A DNA stretch of 64,000 nt from Pseudomonadales bacterium (GTDB lineage: Bacteria; Pseudomonadota; Gammaproteobacteria; Pseudomonadales; Halieaceae), in NCBI GenBank assembly GCA_024234855.1, contig JACKNN010000006.1, forward strand, positions 62,001-126,000, read 5' to 3'. This document shows positions 50,596 to 59,630 of this stretch, in pieces. The translations under genes were made by a program, and so were the position numbers. Positions within the stretch are counted from its first letter, which is position 1, and every line of letters starts with the position of its first letter. The notes under the pieces were generated by a model. The model worked only from the letters and a program-made list of their open reading frames with translations, was not told the DNA's origin and ran no database searches.

Positions 50596-51927
50596 TCAAC
50601 CGGCGCTTGGCACGCCGCGCAGGGAGTTGGGCAGGGCCTCCAGGATATCGACATGGACAAACTGGCCCACCAGGGCCGCATCCGTCGCGGAAAAATTCAC
50701 CACCCGGTTGTTTTCGGTGCGGCCCTGTAACTGCCCCGGATCCTTTTTTGATACGCCTGTCACGAGAATTCTCTCCCGTTTTCCCACCATGCGCCGGCTG
50801 ATCAGCTGGGCCTGCTGGATGAGGCGGTTTTGCAGGATTTGCAGGCGCTGCTTCTTGGTCTGCTCATCGGTAGCGTCGGGCAGTTCCGCCGCGGGTGTGC
50901 CCGGACGGGCGCTGTAGACAAAGCTGAAGGAACTGTCGAAGCCGATTTCCTCGACCAGTTTCATGGTGGCGGCAAAGTCCGCCTCGGTCTCACCCGGGAA
51001 GCCGATGATGAAATCCGAGGAGATGCTGATATCGGGGCGCAATTTGCGCAGGCGGCGGATCTTCGACTTGTATTCGAGAACCGTATGACCTCGCTTCATC
51101 GCCATCAGGATGCGGTCTGAGCCACTCTGGACCGGCAGGTGCAGGTGGTCCACCAGTTGCGGGATGTCCGCGTAGGCCGCTATCAGGGCATCGGAGAATT
51201 CCACCGGGTGCGATGTGGTATAGCGAATACGCTCGATCCCGGGGATGCGGGCGACGACGTGCAGCAATTCGGCAAAGTCGACGGTTTCGCCCAGGTGATT
51301 GTCACCCCGGTAGGCGTTCACATTCTGGCCCAGCAGGTTGACTTCCCGGACGCCGCCGGCGGCCAGGTGGGCGATTTCCGCGATCACGTCGTCCAGTGGC
51401 CTGGAGACTTCCTCGCCCCGGGTATAGGGCACCACGCAGAAGGTGCAGTACTTGCTGCAGCCCTCCATTACCGAGACGAAGGCGCTGGGGCCCTCCACTT
51501 TTGGCTCTGGCAGGCGGTCAAACTTTTCGATCTCGGGGAAGCTGACATCCACCACGATGGTGCCGCCGGGGCCGCGCTGCTCCATCATGTCCGGCAGGCG
51601 ATGCAGGGTCTGGGGGCCAAATACCAGGTCTACGTAGGGTGCCCGACGGCCTATCTCGGCGCCTTCCTGGCTGGCCACGCAGCCGCCGACGCCGATCACG
51701 AGGTTGGGGTTTTTCTTCTTCAGTCGCTTCCAGCGCCCCAGCTGGTGGAACACCTTCTCCTGGGCTTTTTCCCTTATGGAACAGGTATTTAGCAGAAGTA
51801 CGTCCGCCTCTTCCGGGTTGTCGGTGGGGACCAGGTCGTGGCTTTCGCGCAGCAGGTCGCGGATGCGCGAGGAGTCGTACTCGTTCATCTGGCAGCCGTG
51901 GGTCTTGATGTAAAGTTTCTTGCTCAC
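50596..51927 (-). CDS. miaB: tRNA-2-methylthio-N6-dimethylallyladenosine synthase MiaB
   Basis: A 443-residue radical-SAM methylthiotransferase. The N-terminal UPF0004 domain has three Cys (HGCQMN, LNTCSIR, VGGCVA) for one cluster, and the radical SAM motif is CSKYCTFCVVPYTRG. The C-terminal TRAM domain ends near VGQFVHVDI. It adds the methylthio group to i6A37 in tRNAs reading UNN codons. It heads the miaB-ybeZ-ybeY-corC-lnt series. Confidence 0.97.
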   Translation of the reverse strand: MSKKLYIKTHGCQMNEYDSSRIRDLLRESHDLVPTDNPEEADVLLLNTCSIREKAQEKVFHQLGRWKRLKKKNPNLVIGVGGCVASQEGAEIGRRAPYVDLVFGPQTLHRLPDMMEQRGPGGTIVVDVSFPEIEKFDRLPEPKVEGPSAFVSVMEGCSKYCTFCVVPYTRGEEVSRPLDDVIAEIAHLAAGGVREVNLLGQNVNAYRGDNHLGETVDFAELLHVVARIPGIERIRYTTSHPVEFSDALIAAYADIPQLVDHLHLPVQSGSDRILMAMKRGHTVLEYKSKIRRLRKLRPDISISSDFIIGFPGETEADFAATMKLVEEIGFDSSFSFVYSARPGTPAAELPDATDEQTKKQRLQILQNRLIQQAQLISRRMVGKRERILVTGVSKKDPGQLQGRTENNRVVNFSATDAALVGQFVHVDILEALPNSLRGVPSAG

Positions 51928-52138
51928 CGGGCCTCTGCGGCGAACTGGCCGCCGGTTGTCGATCCATACTCGAAGGGGTGCGAATTATACAGACGAACAT
52001 CGTCGAAACCCACCCCGGCTGGTATTCTCCGTGGAGGGTGGTAATATTGCCGCCCCCAGAAAACAGGTGGTTGCTGCGAGACCGCCGAGCCGGTGGCCAG
52101 CACAGTATCCCGGGGTCAAGCCGCCGAATGAGGAAAGC

Positions 52139-52483
52139 ATGGCAAGCCAGCCCGTCTACAAGGTGATTTTCCAGAACGGCAGCCAGGTGTTCGAGGTGTT
52201 CGCCCGGCAAATCTACCAGAGTGATATGTGGGGCTTTATCGAGGTCGAGGAGTTTGTCTTCGGCGAGCGCTCCAGGATCGTGGTCGATCCCGGCGAGGAA
52301 AAGCTCAAGAACGAGTTCAGCGGCGTCAAGCGCAGCTATATCCCGCTGCAGGCCATCATCCGCATCGACGAGGTCGACAAGGAGGGCAGTGGCAAGGTGT
52401 CTGATACGCCGCCGGTCAGTGGCAATGTCGCCAGTTTCCCCTTTGCCGGTGTTACCCCCGGGCAGCGCGGTAGCGAGGAGTAG
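52139..52483 (+). CDS. DUF1820 family protein
   Basis: The ATG at 52139, after GAGGAAAGC, gives MASQPVYKVIFQNGSQVFEV and 114 residues. The segments IYQSDMWGFIEVEEFVFGE and VKRSYIPLQAIIRIDEVDKEG are typical of DUF1820, a small cytoplasmic family of gammaproteobacteria. The role is unknown. It is divergent from miaB, a position seen in other members, and its C-terminal tail (SGNVASFPFAGVTPGQRG) is low in structure. Confidence 0.85.
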   Translation: MASQPVYKVIFQNGSQVFEVFARQIYQSDMWGFIEVEEFVFGERSRIVVDPGEEKLKNEFSGVKRSYIPLQAIIRIDEVDKEGSGKVSDTPPVSGNVASFPFAGVTPGQRGSEE

Positions 52484-52622
52484 TCGCTCCACCCGCGATC
52501 GCGATCACCCTCTCCCCGTCCCGGGGCTGGCCGTGTCCCGCCCCTATTTCCAACCCCCTGTTTGCAGGGCCAACCCAAGCGGCTATGCTGGTAGCTTCAC
52601 TACAGGGAGTCGGGAGCCGGGC

Positions 52623-53006
52623 ATGACAATCAACTGGTCAAATTGTACGCAATTGCTGCGGATATCACTGTCCATACTGTGCTGTTGTGCGTCGGCTATA
52701 CCGGCCGCCATGGCCCAGCCGCCCGCCGACGCGGCCGCCGTCGAGCGCGGCGCCCGGTTGTTCCAGCAGCATTGCACCCAGTGCCACGGCGCAGACGGCC
52801 GCGCCGAGCTCGATGTCATCGCCGACGCCACCAACCTGACCCTGCCTGCGGATTACTACAGCGGCAGTACCGACCAGGATATCTACAACAGTATTGCCAA
52901 CGGCGCGGGTGTGGCGATGCCGGCCTGGCGCCCGGTGGTCGGCAGCGATGAGGCGGTGTGGGACCTGGTCTATTACGTCAAGAGCCTGTGGGCCGAGCAA
53001 CCCTGA
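52623..53006 (+). CDS. Periplasmic class I cytochrome c
   Basis: A 127-residue protein with a Sec signal (about residues 1-31, ending AIPAAMAQ) and one haem-binding motif, CTQCH, near residue 56 in RLFQQHCTQCHGADGRAE. The probable distal Met ligand is in GVAMPAWRPVVG, and the C-terminal helix DLVYYVKSLW is typical. It should carry electrons in the periplasm. It is 35 bp upstream of the Tat-exported TPP enzyme in the same direction, and I infer it is that enzyme's electron acceptor. Confidence 0.93.
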   Translation: MTINWSNCTQLLRISLSILCCCASAIPAAMAQPPADAAAVERGARLFQQHCTQCHGADGRAELDVIADATNLTLPADYYSGSTDQDIYNSIANGAGVAMPAWRPVVGSDEAVWDLVYYVKSLWAEQP

Positions 53007-53041
53007 ACAAGGTTTGAATTTCCGAAGACAAGGAGAACACC

Positions 53042-55039
53042 ATGGACAAGCAGGACACCCGGCCCGATCAGGAGCAGGCTGAAACAGCAGGCGCCGCCAG
53101 CAACTCGCGCCGCGACTTTTTGCGCAAGTCGGCAGTGGGCGTGGGCGCGGCGGTAGCCGCCGGTGCCAGTACCAGCGCCTTCACCGCGGACCAGGTCAAT
53201 ATTGCCAACGTGACCATCCCGTCGATACGGATACCCGCCGACTTCATGGCCTCGCTGGAGGAAGCGCCGGACCCCGGCAAATTCGAAGGCAGGGGCATGA
53301 GCGGGGCGGAGGTGTTCGCCCAGGTTTGCGTAAAGGAGGAACTGGCCGCCCTGTTTTGCTGCCCCGGCAATTACACCGTGATCAACGCCCTGGCGGCGGC
53401 GGGTATCCCCGCCTACGGCGGCCGCATGGAGGGCTCCATGTGCGCCATGGCGGATGGCTTTTCCCGCGCCACCGGCGAGGTGGTGGCCACCTCCGGCACC
53501 GAGGGCCCGGGTTTCACCAATATGATTATGAATATCGCCGCGGCCAGCGCCGCGCGCACCCCGCTGCTGGTACTGGCCAGCAATATGATGATCGCCGGTG
53601 ATGACCGCGAGGCCTTTATCCAGACGGGTTACCAGCAGCCCCTCACCACAGGCATCAAGAAGTACGGCAAGCGGCTTATCGACCCCGCCCGGGTGCACGA
53701 GTACGGCGGCTACGCCTTCCGCGAGTTGAAGTCGGGCATCCCCGGCCCCGTGCACCTGGATTTTCCCGCCGAGGTGACACGGGCCCGCTTCAAGAGCCCC
53801 GAGGAGCTGAAGGATTACTACGACAAGAGCAAGTACCGCAGTACCTCCAGGCCCTACCCTGGCGCCGGCGAAATGGCCCAGGTGGTCAGGATGATCGACA
53901 AGGCCCAGCGGCCGCTCATCGTGGCGGGGCAGGGCGTGTTCCAGCGCAAGGGTTGGGATGCCCTGATGAAGGTCGCCGAGAAGGGCGATATAGCGGTTGC
54001 CACCTCCGGCCCCACCCGGGGCGCCTTTCCGGATGATCACCGCCTGTGCGTCATGGCGGCGCCGGACGCCCTGCTCAGCGCCGACCTGGTGATATTTATC
54101 GGCCAGTACTGCATGCCCAGCCCCGGCGAGTACCGCCTGAGTCCGGGCATCACGACCATCCGGGTACACCCCGACCAGACTGACCTGGGTCGCAACTGGC
54201 CTCTGGACCTGGGTGTGGTCAGTGACGAGGCACTGTTCCTGGAGGCCCTGCAGGATGTGGTCAGGGGTAAGAAGCGCGGCGCCTGGGTGGACGAGATCGC
54301 CAGGGCGAAGAAAGCCTACCAGCAGCATATCGACGAGACCTACCAACTGGGCCTTGAGTACAGCAAGAAAACCAACCACCTGCACCCGGCGGTGATCGGC
54401 CATGAAACCCAGCACTTTATCGATAACGGCACCGACGACCGGCTGGCGGTGGTGACCGGCGGCGGCGGCTGGACTATCGGCCTGTTTACCGGTCGCTACC
54501 TGCGTGCCCGGCGCCCGGGCCAGGTGATCGTGCCTGCCTACCAGTACGGCGCCATCGGCCCGGATATGTCGATGATGATGGGCGCCTGCACCGCGGTGCA
54601 GCGCGGCGTTGGCCCGCAAAAAGGCTATGAGGGCGCGCCCACGATCTGCGTGACCAGTGACGCCGGAGTCGCCTATAGCATGTTCGAACTGGATACCGCG
54701 GCGAAGTACGGACTGCCGACCATCACCATTGTCTACAACAACAACGCCTGGGGGGTGTGGACCAATGCGGCCCGCTCCGCCCGCTCCCTGCAGATGTACC
54801 TGTTCCAGGAAAACCTGCGCTACGACCAGATGGCCCAGGGCCTCGGCGCGAACGGGGAGTACGTGCGCACGGTGGAGGAATTCCGGGCGGCGCTCGCGCG
54901 GGCCTGGAAGCTGGCCCGCGACCAGAAAGTCTCCAGCCTGATCAATTGCCAGGCCCTGAAGGAATTCACCTCGCCGCGGGATTACCCGCCGGGTGTCTCC
55001 CTCAATGCCGAGCCCGGCGTGGGCGCCGTAGCCCACTGA
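53042..55039 (+). CDS. Tat-exported thiamine-diphosphate-dependent enzyme
   Basis: The 665-residue protein has a twin-arginine signal (NSRRDFLRKSAVGVGAAVAA, residues about 21-40) followed by the three-domain fold of acetolactate synthase-like TPP enzymes. The catalytic Glu is seen in GRMEGSMCAMADGFSRATG (Glu about 130). The TPP/metal motif near residue 538 reads SDAGVAYSMFELDTAAKYG and ends in VYNNNAWG: the metal-binding Asp and Asn pair remain, but the two glycines of the usual GDG are Ser and Ala. The N-terminal PYR domain, central domain (LIVAGQGVFQRKG) and C-terminal PP domain are all complete. The enzyme is probably loaded with cofactor in the cytoplasm and exported folded. Substrate unknown; an oxidative 2-oxoacid or acyl-type reaction feeding cytochrome c is my inference. 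Confidence 0.88.
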   Translation: MDKQDTRPDQEQAETAGAASNSRRDFLRKSAVGVGAAVAAGASTSAFTADQVNIANVTIPSIRIPADFMASLEEAPDPGKFEGRGMSGAEVFAQVCVKEELAALFCCPGNYTVINALAAAGIPAYGGRMEGSMCAMADGFSRATGEVVATSGTEGPGFTNMIMNIAAASAARTPLLVLASNMMIAGDDREAFIQTGYQQPLTTGIKKYGKRLIDPARVHEYGGYAFRELKSGIPGPVHLDFPAEVTRARFKSPEELKDYYDKSKYRSTSRPYPGAGEMAQVVRMIDKAQRPLIVAGQGVFQRKGWDALMKVAEKGDIAVATSGPTRGAFPDDHRLCVMAAPDALLSADLVIFIGQYCMPSPGEYRLSPGITTIRVHPDQTDLGRNWPLDLGVVSDEALFLEALQDVVRGKKRGAWVDEIARAKKAYQQHIDETYQLGLEYSKKTNHLHPAVIGHETQHFIDNGTDDRLAVVTGGGGWTIGLFTGRYLRARRPGQVIVPAYQYGAIGPDMSMMMGACTAVQRGVGPQKGYEGAPTICVTSDAGVAYSMFELDTAAKYGLPTITIVYNNNAWGVWTNAARSARSLQMYLFQENLRYDQMAQGLGANGEYVRTVEEFRAALARAWKLARDQKVSSLINCQALKEFTSPRDYPPGVSLNAEPGVGAVAH

Positions 55040-55521
55040 TGGAGGCTGCGGGCCGGATCGGTGATGTGCTGGAATACTATGCCGGTCGAGGGGTGTTCAG
55101 CGGTTTCAGCCGGCGGGCGCAGCGTGCTTCAGGCGCCGAATTCCGGCTGCGCTGGCACCGCGAGCAGGTGTTCCGGTGGGTGTGGAACGAGGCGAAGCAG
55201 ACCCTGCGCATCAGCTGCGTACTGCCGGCGGTACCGGCGCGTTCAGCCATGTACCGGGACTTCAGGGCCTGGCTGGTGGCGCGGCAGGACGATGCGCTGC
55301 CGCCGCACCGGCGCTGCGACCGCGCCAAGGTCGCCCTGAAGACCCACAACCGCGGCGGCGATGTCGCGCTCACCCTGCAGGTGCTGGACGGGGACGTGGA
55401 TTACGCGGCGAACAAGCTGGTGAGCCTGGTCAATGAAATTTACCTGGACTTCCTCTCCAGCGGCCTCTACTTCGAGTGGCTGATAGAAACGTTCGATCTG
55501 GACCCGGACAACCCCTACTGA
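55039..55521 (+). CDS. Coupled 160-aa protein of unknown function
   Basis: The ATG overlaps the stop of the TPP enzyme (TGATG), so translation is coupled. The protein has no signal peptide or membrane helix. It begins MEAAGRIGDVLEYYAGRGVFSGFSRR, has a beta-rich middle (EFRLRWHREQVFRWVWNEAK and LRISCVLPAVPARSAMYRDF) and a C-terminal helix (LVNEIYLDFLSSGLYFEWL) ending in DLDPDNPY. I do not recognise a family. A cytoplasmic partner of an exported enzyme could be a dedicated Tat chaperone or cofactor-insertion factor; this is inference from position only. Confidence 0.75.
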   Translation: MEAAGRIGDVLEYYAGRGVFSGFSRRAQRASGAEFRLRWHREQVFRWVWNEAKQTLRISCVLPAVPARSAMYRDFRAWLVARQDDALPPHRRCDRAKVALKTHNRGGDVALTLQVLDGDVDYAANKLVSLVNEIYLDFLSSGLYFEWLIETFDLDPDNPY

Positions 55522-55539
55522 GTGAGCTGGCCCGCCCGT

Positions 55540-56826
55540 TCAGCCCGATTGTTGCTGCAGTTTCTGTCGTACCGTCGCCAGCCGCACACACACCACGAAA
55601 GCCGCCACGGTGTCCTTGACCGCCTGCTCGGTGGCGAAGGTGGGTGACAGGCGGATATTGCTGTCCAGGGGATCCAGGCCATAGGGGAAGGTCGCGCCCG
55701 CCGGGGTCAGCTTGACGCCGATGGCCCCCGCCAGTCGCACCACCTCGCGGCCCAGTCCGGGCAGGGTGTCGAACGAGATAAAATACCCGCCGCGGGGCCT
55801 GGTCCAGCTGCCCATGCCGGTGCCGGCCAGTTCGCTCTCCAGGGTATCCAGCACGCTCTCGAAACGGGGACGTATCAGGGCCGCGTGCTTCGCCATATGT
55901 GCGGACAGCTTGTCCATATCCCGCAGGAAGCGCACGTGGCGCAGCTGGTTTACCTTGTCCGGGCCTATGGTCTGGTAACTCAGGTGTTTGCTCAGCGCCG
56001 CCAGGTTGCCGGGGCTGCTGGCCAGGAATGCCACCCCCGCGCTGGCAAACGTAATTTTCGAGGTGGAGCCGAACTGGAACACCTGGTCCAGGGTGCCCCT
56101 GGCCCGACAGTGGTCGGCGATGGAGGCCAGCGCCGGTGCGTCGTCGTAGAGTGTGTGCACGGCGTAGGCGTTGTCCCACATCACCAGGAAGTTCGCGCCG
56201 GCGAGCCCCGGCAGCGCTGCGATGCGCGCCACGGTGTCGTCGCTGTAGACACAGCCGGTGGGGTTGGAAAAGCGCGGCACGCACCACATACCCTTGATCG
56301 ACTCGTCCCGCTTCACCAGCGCTTCCACCGCGTCCATGTCGGGTCCGGTGTCGAGCATGGGCACCGTGACCATCTCGATACCCAGGTGCTCGCACACGGA
56401 AAAATGCCGGTCGTAGCCCGGTACCGGGCAAATGAATTTGACGGTATCGTTGTTGCCCCAGGCCGATTCGGGCCCCTGCAGGCCCTCGCTCAGGGCAAAC
56501 TCCACCACCTGGTACATCAGGGTCAGGCTGGAATTGCCGCCCACCATGATTTCCCCGGCGGGCAGGCCCAGCAGCTCCCCGAACAGTGCCCTGGCTTCCG
56601 GCAGGCCGTCCAGGCCGCCGTAATTGCGGGTGTCGGTGCCGTCCTGGGCGCGGTAATTACCCTGCAGGATACCGTCGAGGCCATCGGCCAGCGCCACCTG
56701 CTCGGTGCAGGGCTTGCCGCGGGTGAGGTCCAGTGCAAGACCCAGGCCCTTGAGCTTGTCATACTGCTGCTCAAGCGTGGCCAGTTGCGATTGCAGTTCG
56801 GCGGTGGAGAGCTGGTCTATATGCAC
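55540..56826 (-). CDS. Aspartate aminotransferase-like class I aminotransferase (type Ic)
   Basis: A 428-residue PLP enzyme. The PLP Lys is in FGSTSKITFASAG, preceded by the family segments RNYGGLDGLPEARALFGELL, VGGNSSLTLMYQ and VPRFSNPTGCVYSDDT; an Asp in MWDNAYAVH contacts the PLP ring. The pattern is that of the recently defined class Ic aspartate aminotransferases. It transfers an amino group, probably between aspartate and 2-oxoglutarate. It converges on the 160-aa gene and is divergent from lon. Confidence 0.88.
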   Translation of the reverse strand: MHIDQLSTAELQSQLATLEQQYDKLKGLGLALDLTRGKPCTEQVALADGLDGILQGNYRAQDGTDTRNYGGLDGLPEARALFGELLGLPAGEIMVGGNSSLTLMYQVVEFALSEGLQGPESAWGNNDTVKFICPVPGYDRHFSVCEHLGIEMVTVPMLDTGPDMDAVEALVKRDESIKGMWCVPRFSNPTGCVYSDDTVARIAALPGLAGANFLVMWDNAYAVHTLYDDAPALASIADHCRARGTLDQVFQFGSTSKITFASAGVAFLASSPGNLAALSKHLSYQTIGPDKVNQLRHVRFLRDMDKLSAHMAKHAALIRPRFESVLDTLESELAGTGMGSWTRPRGGYFISFDTLPGLGREVVRLAGAIGVKLTPAGATFPYGLDPLDSNIRLSPTFATEQAVKDTVAAFVVCVRLATVRQKLQQQSG

Positions 56827-57002
56827 TGCGTTCGTCCTCGCGTAGTTCGAATGCGAATGGTGGTTCGGGGTGTCCCGGGCGCGAAAGTATACCTAGAGTT
56901 GGGTTGCGGGTGAACGACAGATGCCCATGTTTGCTTGAAAAACGCCGGCCCACCCCTATATAGGAACGAATAACCTGTCCGGGACCGAAGGCACGCAAGA
57001 CG

Positions 57003-59420
57003 ATGAGTGAACGCGATGAAGCAGCAGTAGAGGTAGAAGCCCCGGAGTCGGCGGCGCACACGCCGGCGGTGGCGGATGATGTCCTGCCGGACACGCTCTA
57101 CCTTATGCCTATTCCGCACCGCCCCTTCTTTCCGGGGCAGGTTCAGCCGGTGGGCATCAACCCCGAGCAGTGGGGCTCTACCCTGGAGGCTGTGGGCAAG
57201 GCCGGCCACGGCCTGATAGGCCTGTCCTATGTCAGCCAGGACGACCCCGCCCGGATCGAGCCGCGCCAGTTCCCGGAAATCGGCTGCGTCGTCCGCCTGC
57301 ATCGTCCGCCGCTGGCGGAGCAGCGCGGCCAGTTCCTCGCCCAGGGGGTCAAGCGTTTCCGCATTGTGCGCTGGCTGAGTGACCAGCCGCCCTACCTGGT
57401 GCAGGTGGAGTATCCACGCAGCCAGGGTGACAGGAGCGCCGATGAGATCAAGGCTTACACGATGGCCCTGATCAAGGAGATCAAGGAACTGCTGCCGCTC
57501 AACCCGCTCTACAGCGAGGAGCTGAAGCAGTACCTGGCCAACTTCAGCCCCAATCAGCCCAGCCTGCTGGCGGATTTTTCCGCCGCCCTGACCACAGCCT
57601 CGGGTGACCGCCTGCAGGAAATACTGGATACCCTGCCGTTGGTGTCGCGCATGGAAAAAGTGCTGGAACTGCTGCGCAAGGAGCGCGAGGTGGCCCAGTT
57701 GCAGAGCCAGATCACCAGCCAGGTCAACGAAAAAGTGTCGTCCCAGCAGCGCGAGTTCTTCCTGCGCGAGCAGATGAAGATCATCCAGAAGGAGCTGGGT
57801 ATTTCCAAGGACGATCGCACCACGGACGTGGAGATGTTCGAGCAGCGCATCCGCGACCTGACCCTGCCGCCCGCCGTCGAGCGGCGCATTGAGGAGGAGA
57901 TGCGCAAGCTCTCAGTACTGGAAACAGGCTCACCGGAGTACGGTGTGACCCGCAACTACCTCGACTGGGCCACTTCCGTACCCTGGGGTGTACACACAAA
58001 GGACCAGCTCGACCTGAAACACGCCCGCAAGGTGCTGAATGCTCACCACGAGGGGCTGGAGGATGTGAAAGCTCGCATCCTTGAATTCCTTGCGGTGGGT
58101 ACCTTCAGGGGTGAAATCTCCGGGTCCATCCTGTTGCTGGTGGGCCCTCCGGGGGTGGGCAAGACCAGCATCGGTCGCTCGGTGGCAGATGCCCTGGGGC
58201 GCGAATTCTACCGCTTCAGCCTGGGCGGGATGCGCGACGAGGCGGAAATAAAAGGCCACCGCCGCACCTATATCGGCGCCATGCCGGGCAAGTTCGTGCA
58301 GGCCCTGAAAGAGGTGAAGGTCGCCAACCCTGTCATCATGCTGGACGAGATCGACAAGATCGGCGCCTCCTACCAGGGCGATCCGGCCTCGGCCCTGCTG
58401 GAGGTGCTGGACCCGGAACAGAACAGTGAGTTCCTCGACCACTACCTCGATTTGCGGGTAGATTTGTCCAAGGTGCTGTTTATTTGCACTGCCAACCAGC
58501 TCGATACGATTCCCGGTCCGCTGCTGGACCGTATGGAAACCCTGCGCCTGTCCGGCTACGTGGCGGAGGAGAAACTGGCGATCGGCAAGAATCACCTGTG
58601 GCCGCGCCAGCTGGAGCGGCACGGGCTCAGTGATGATCAACTCAAGATCAATGAGCCCGCCCTCAAGTATGTCATCGACTCCTACTGTCGCGAGGCGGGG
58701 GTGCGCACCCTGGAGAAGCAACTGGCCCGCATCATGCGCAAGTCTATCGTGCGCATGCTCGACGGCGATGAAGACAAGTTGCGCATCGGCAAGAAGGATA
58801 TCGACGACCTGCTGGGCAAGCCACCGTTCCAGCCGGACAAGCCGCTGCGGGGGCTCGGTGTAGCCACCGGCCTGGCGTGGACAGCCATGGGCGGCGCTAC
58901 CCTCGCGATCGAATCCTCACAGATACACACCTTGAATCGCGGTTTCAAGATGACGGGCAAGCTGGGCGAGGTGATGCGTGAGTCGGCGGAAATCGCTTAC
59001 AGCTATGTGTCGGCGCATCTCAAGGACTACCGCTGTCACCCCGACTTCTTCGATATCAGCATGGTACACCTGCACGTGCCGGAGGGCGCGACGCCCAAGG
59101 ACGGCCCCAGCGCCGGTGTCACCATCGCCACCGCGCTGGTGTCGCTGGCCCGCAAGGAGCGTATCAAGCGGCCGCTGGCGATGACGGGAGAGTTGACGCT
59201 GACCGGGCAGGTGTTGCCGGTGGGTGGTATCCGGGAAAAGGTAATCGCCGCCCGGCGCAGCAAGATCATGGAGCTGATCCTGCCGCACGCCAATCGCCGC
59301 GATTTCGAAGAGCTGCCGGGGTATTTGCGCGAGGGTATCAATGTGCACTTCGCCCGCACCTTCCGCGAGGTGTTCGAGTGCGTGTTCCAGGATCACCAGG
59401 TGGATAAGTCGCTGCATTAG
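57003..59420 (+). CDS. lon: ATP-dependent Lon protease
   Basis: An 805-residue Lon with an acidic N-terminal tail (DEAAVEVEAPESAAHTPAVA) before the LAN domain. Walker A is VGPPGVGKTSIG, Walker B VIMLDEIDKIG, and the Ser-Lys protease dyad lies in TPKDGPSAGVT and GGIREKVIAA. It degrades damaged and regulatory proteins. Its environment (no clpX upstream, no hupB downstream) differs from the classic lon locus, so it may be a second Lon. The gene ends just before the large inverted repeat at 59429. Confidence 0.95.
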   Translation: MSERDEAAVEVEAPESAAHTPAVADDVLPDTLYLMPIPHRPFFPGQVQPVGINPEQWGSTLEAVGKAGHGLIGLSYVSQDDPARIEPRQFPEIGCVVRLHRPPLAEQRGQFLAQGVKRFRIVRWLSDQPPYLVQVEYPRSQGDRSADEIKAYTMALIKEIKELLPLNPLYSEELKQYLANFSPNQPSLLADFSAALTTASGDRLQEILDTLPLVSRMEKVLELLRKEREVAQLQSQITSQVNEKVSSQQREFFLREQMKIIQKELGISKDDRTTDVEMFEQRIRDLTLPPAVERRIEEEMRKLSVLETGSPEYGVTRNYLDWATSVPWGVHTKDQLDLKHARKVLNAHHEGLEDVKARILEFLAVGTFRGEISGSILLLVGPPGVGKTSIGRSVADALGREFYRFSLGGMRDEAEIKGHRRTYIGAMPGKFVQALKEVKVANPVIMLDEIDKIGASYQGDPASALLEVLDPEQNSEFLDHYLDLRVDLSKVLFICTANQLDTIPGPLLDRMETLRLSGYVAEEKLAIGKNHLWPRQLERHGLSDDQLKINEPALKYVIDSYCREAGVRTLEKQLARIMRKSIVRMLDGDEDKLRIGKKDIDDLLGKPPFQPDKPLRGLGVATGLAWTAMGGATLAIESSQIHTLNRGFKMTGKLGEVMRESAEIAYSYVSAHLKDYRCHPDFFDISMVHLHVPEGATPKDGPSAGVTIATALVSLARKERIKRPLAMTGELTLTGQVLPVGGIREKVIAARRSKIMELILPHANRRDFEELPGYLREGINVHFARTFREVFECVFQDHQVDKSLH

Positions 59421-59428
59421 TTTGAGCA

Positions 59429-59625
59429 CCGAGGGCGCAACCGGGAATACGCCCCTCGAAAAAATCAGGCCGCGTTCAGCGCAGCAAACAAAAGTGGGGC
59501 TTTCTGCGAGCACTGTCCGAGTCCCAATTTTTTGCGTAGCAAAAAATGGTCGAGTTGCGCAGCAGCCACTTTTGTTTGCGGAGCTGCGGCCTTTTCGAGG
59601 GGCGTATTCCCGGTTGCGCCCTCGG
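59429..59625. repeat. 197-bp near-palindrome between lon and cmoB
   Basis: The two outer arms, 59429-59462 and 59592-59625, are perfect inverted repeats of 34 bp (outer ends CCGAGGGCGCAACCGGGAAT and its complement). Further in, GCAAACAAAAGTGG at 59483 pairs with CCACTTTTGTTTGC, GGCCGC pairs with GCGGCC, and the centre ATTTTTTGC-GTA-GCAAAAAAT is a perfect hairpin at 59528-59548. The remaining parts are unpaired bulges. It fills nearly the whole gap between two convergent genes. It could act as a two-way terminator or be a MITE-like element. Confidence 0.85.
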
Positions 59626-59630
59626 GTCAG

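Noticed and set aside
52973..55036. Long open frame (687 codons) on the minus strand opposite the TPP enzyme
   Set aside because: Its translation is rich in Gly, Ala, His and Arg without any recognisable motif, while the plus strand has a complete enzyme with signal and active-site motifs. It is a GC-driven shadow.
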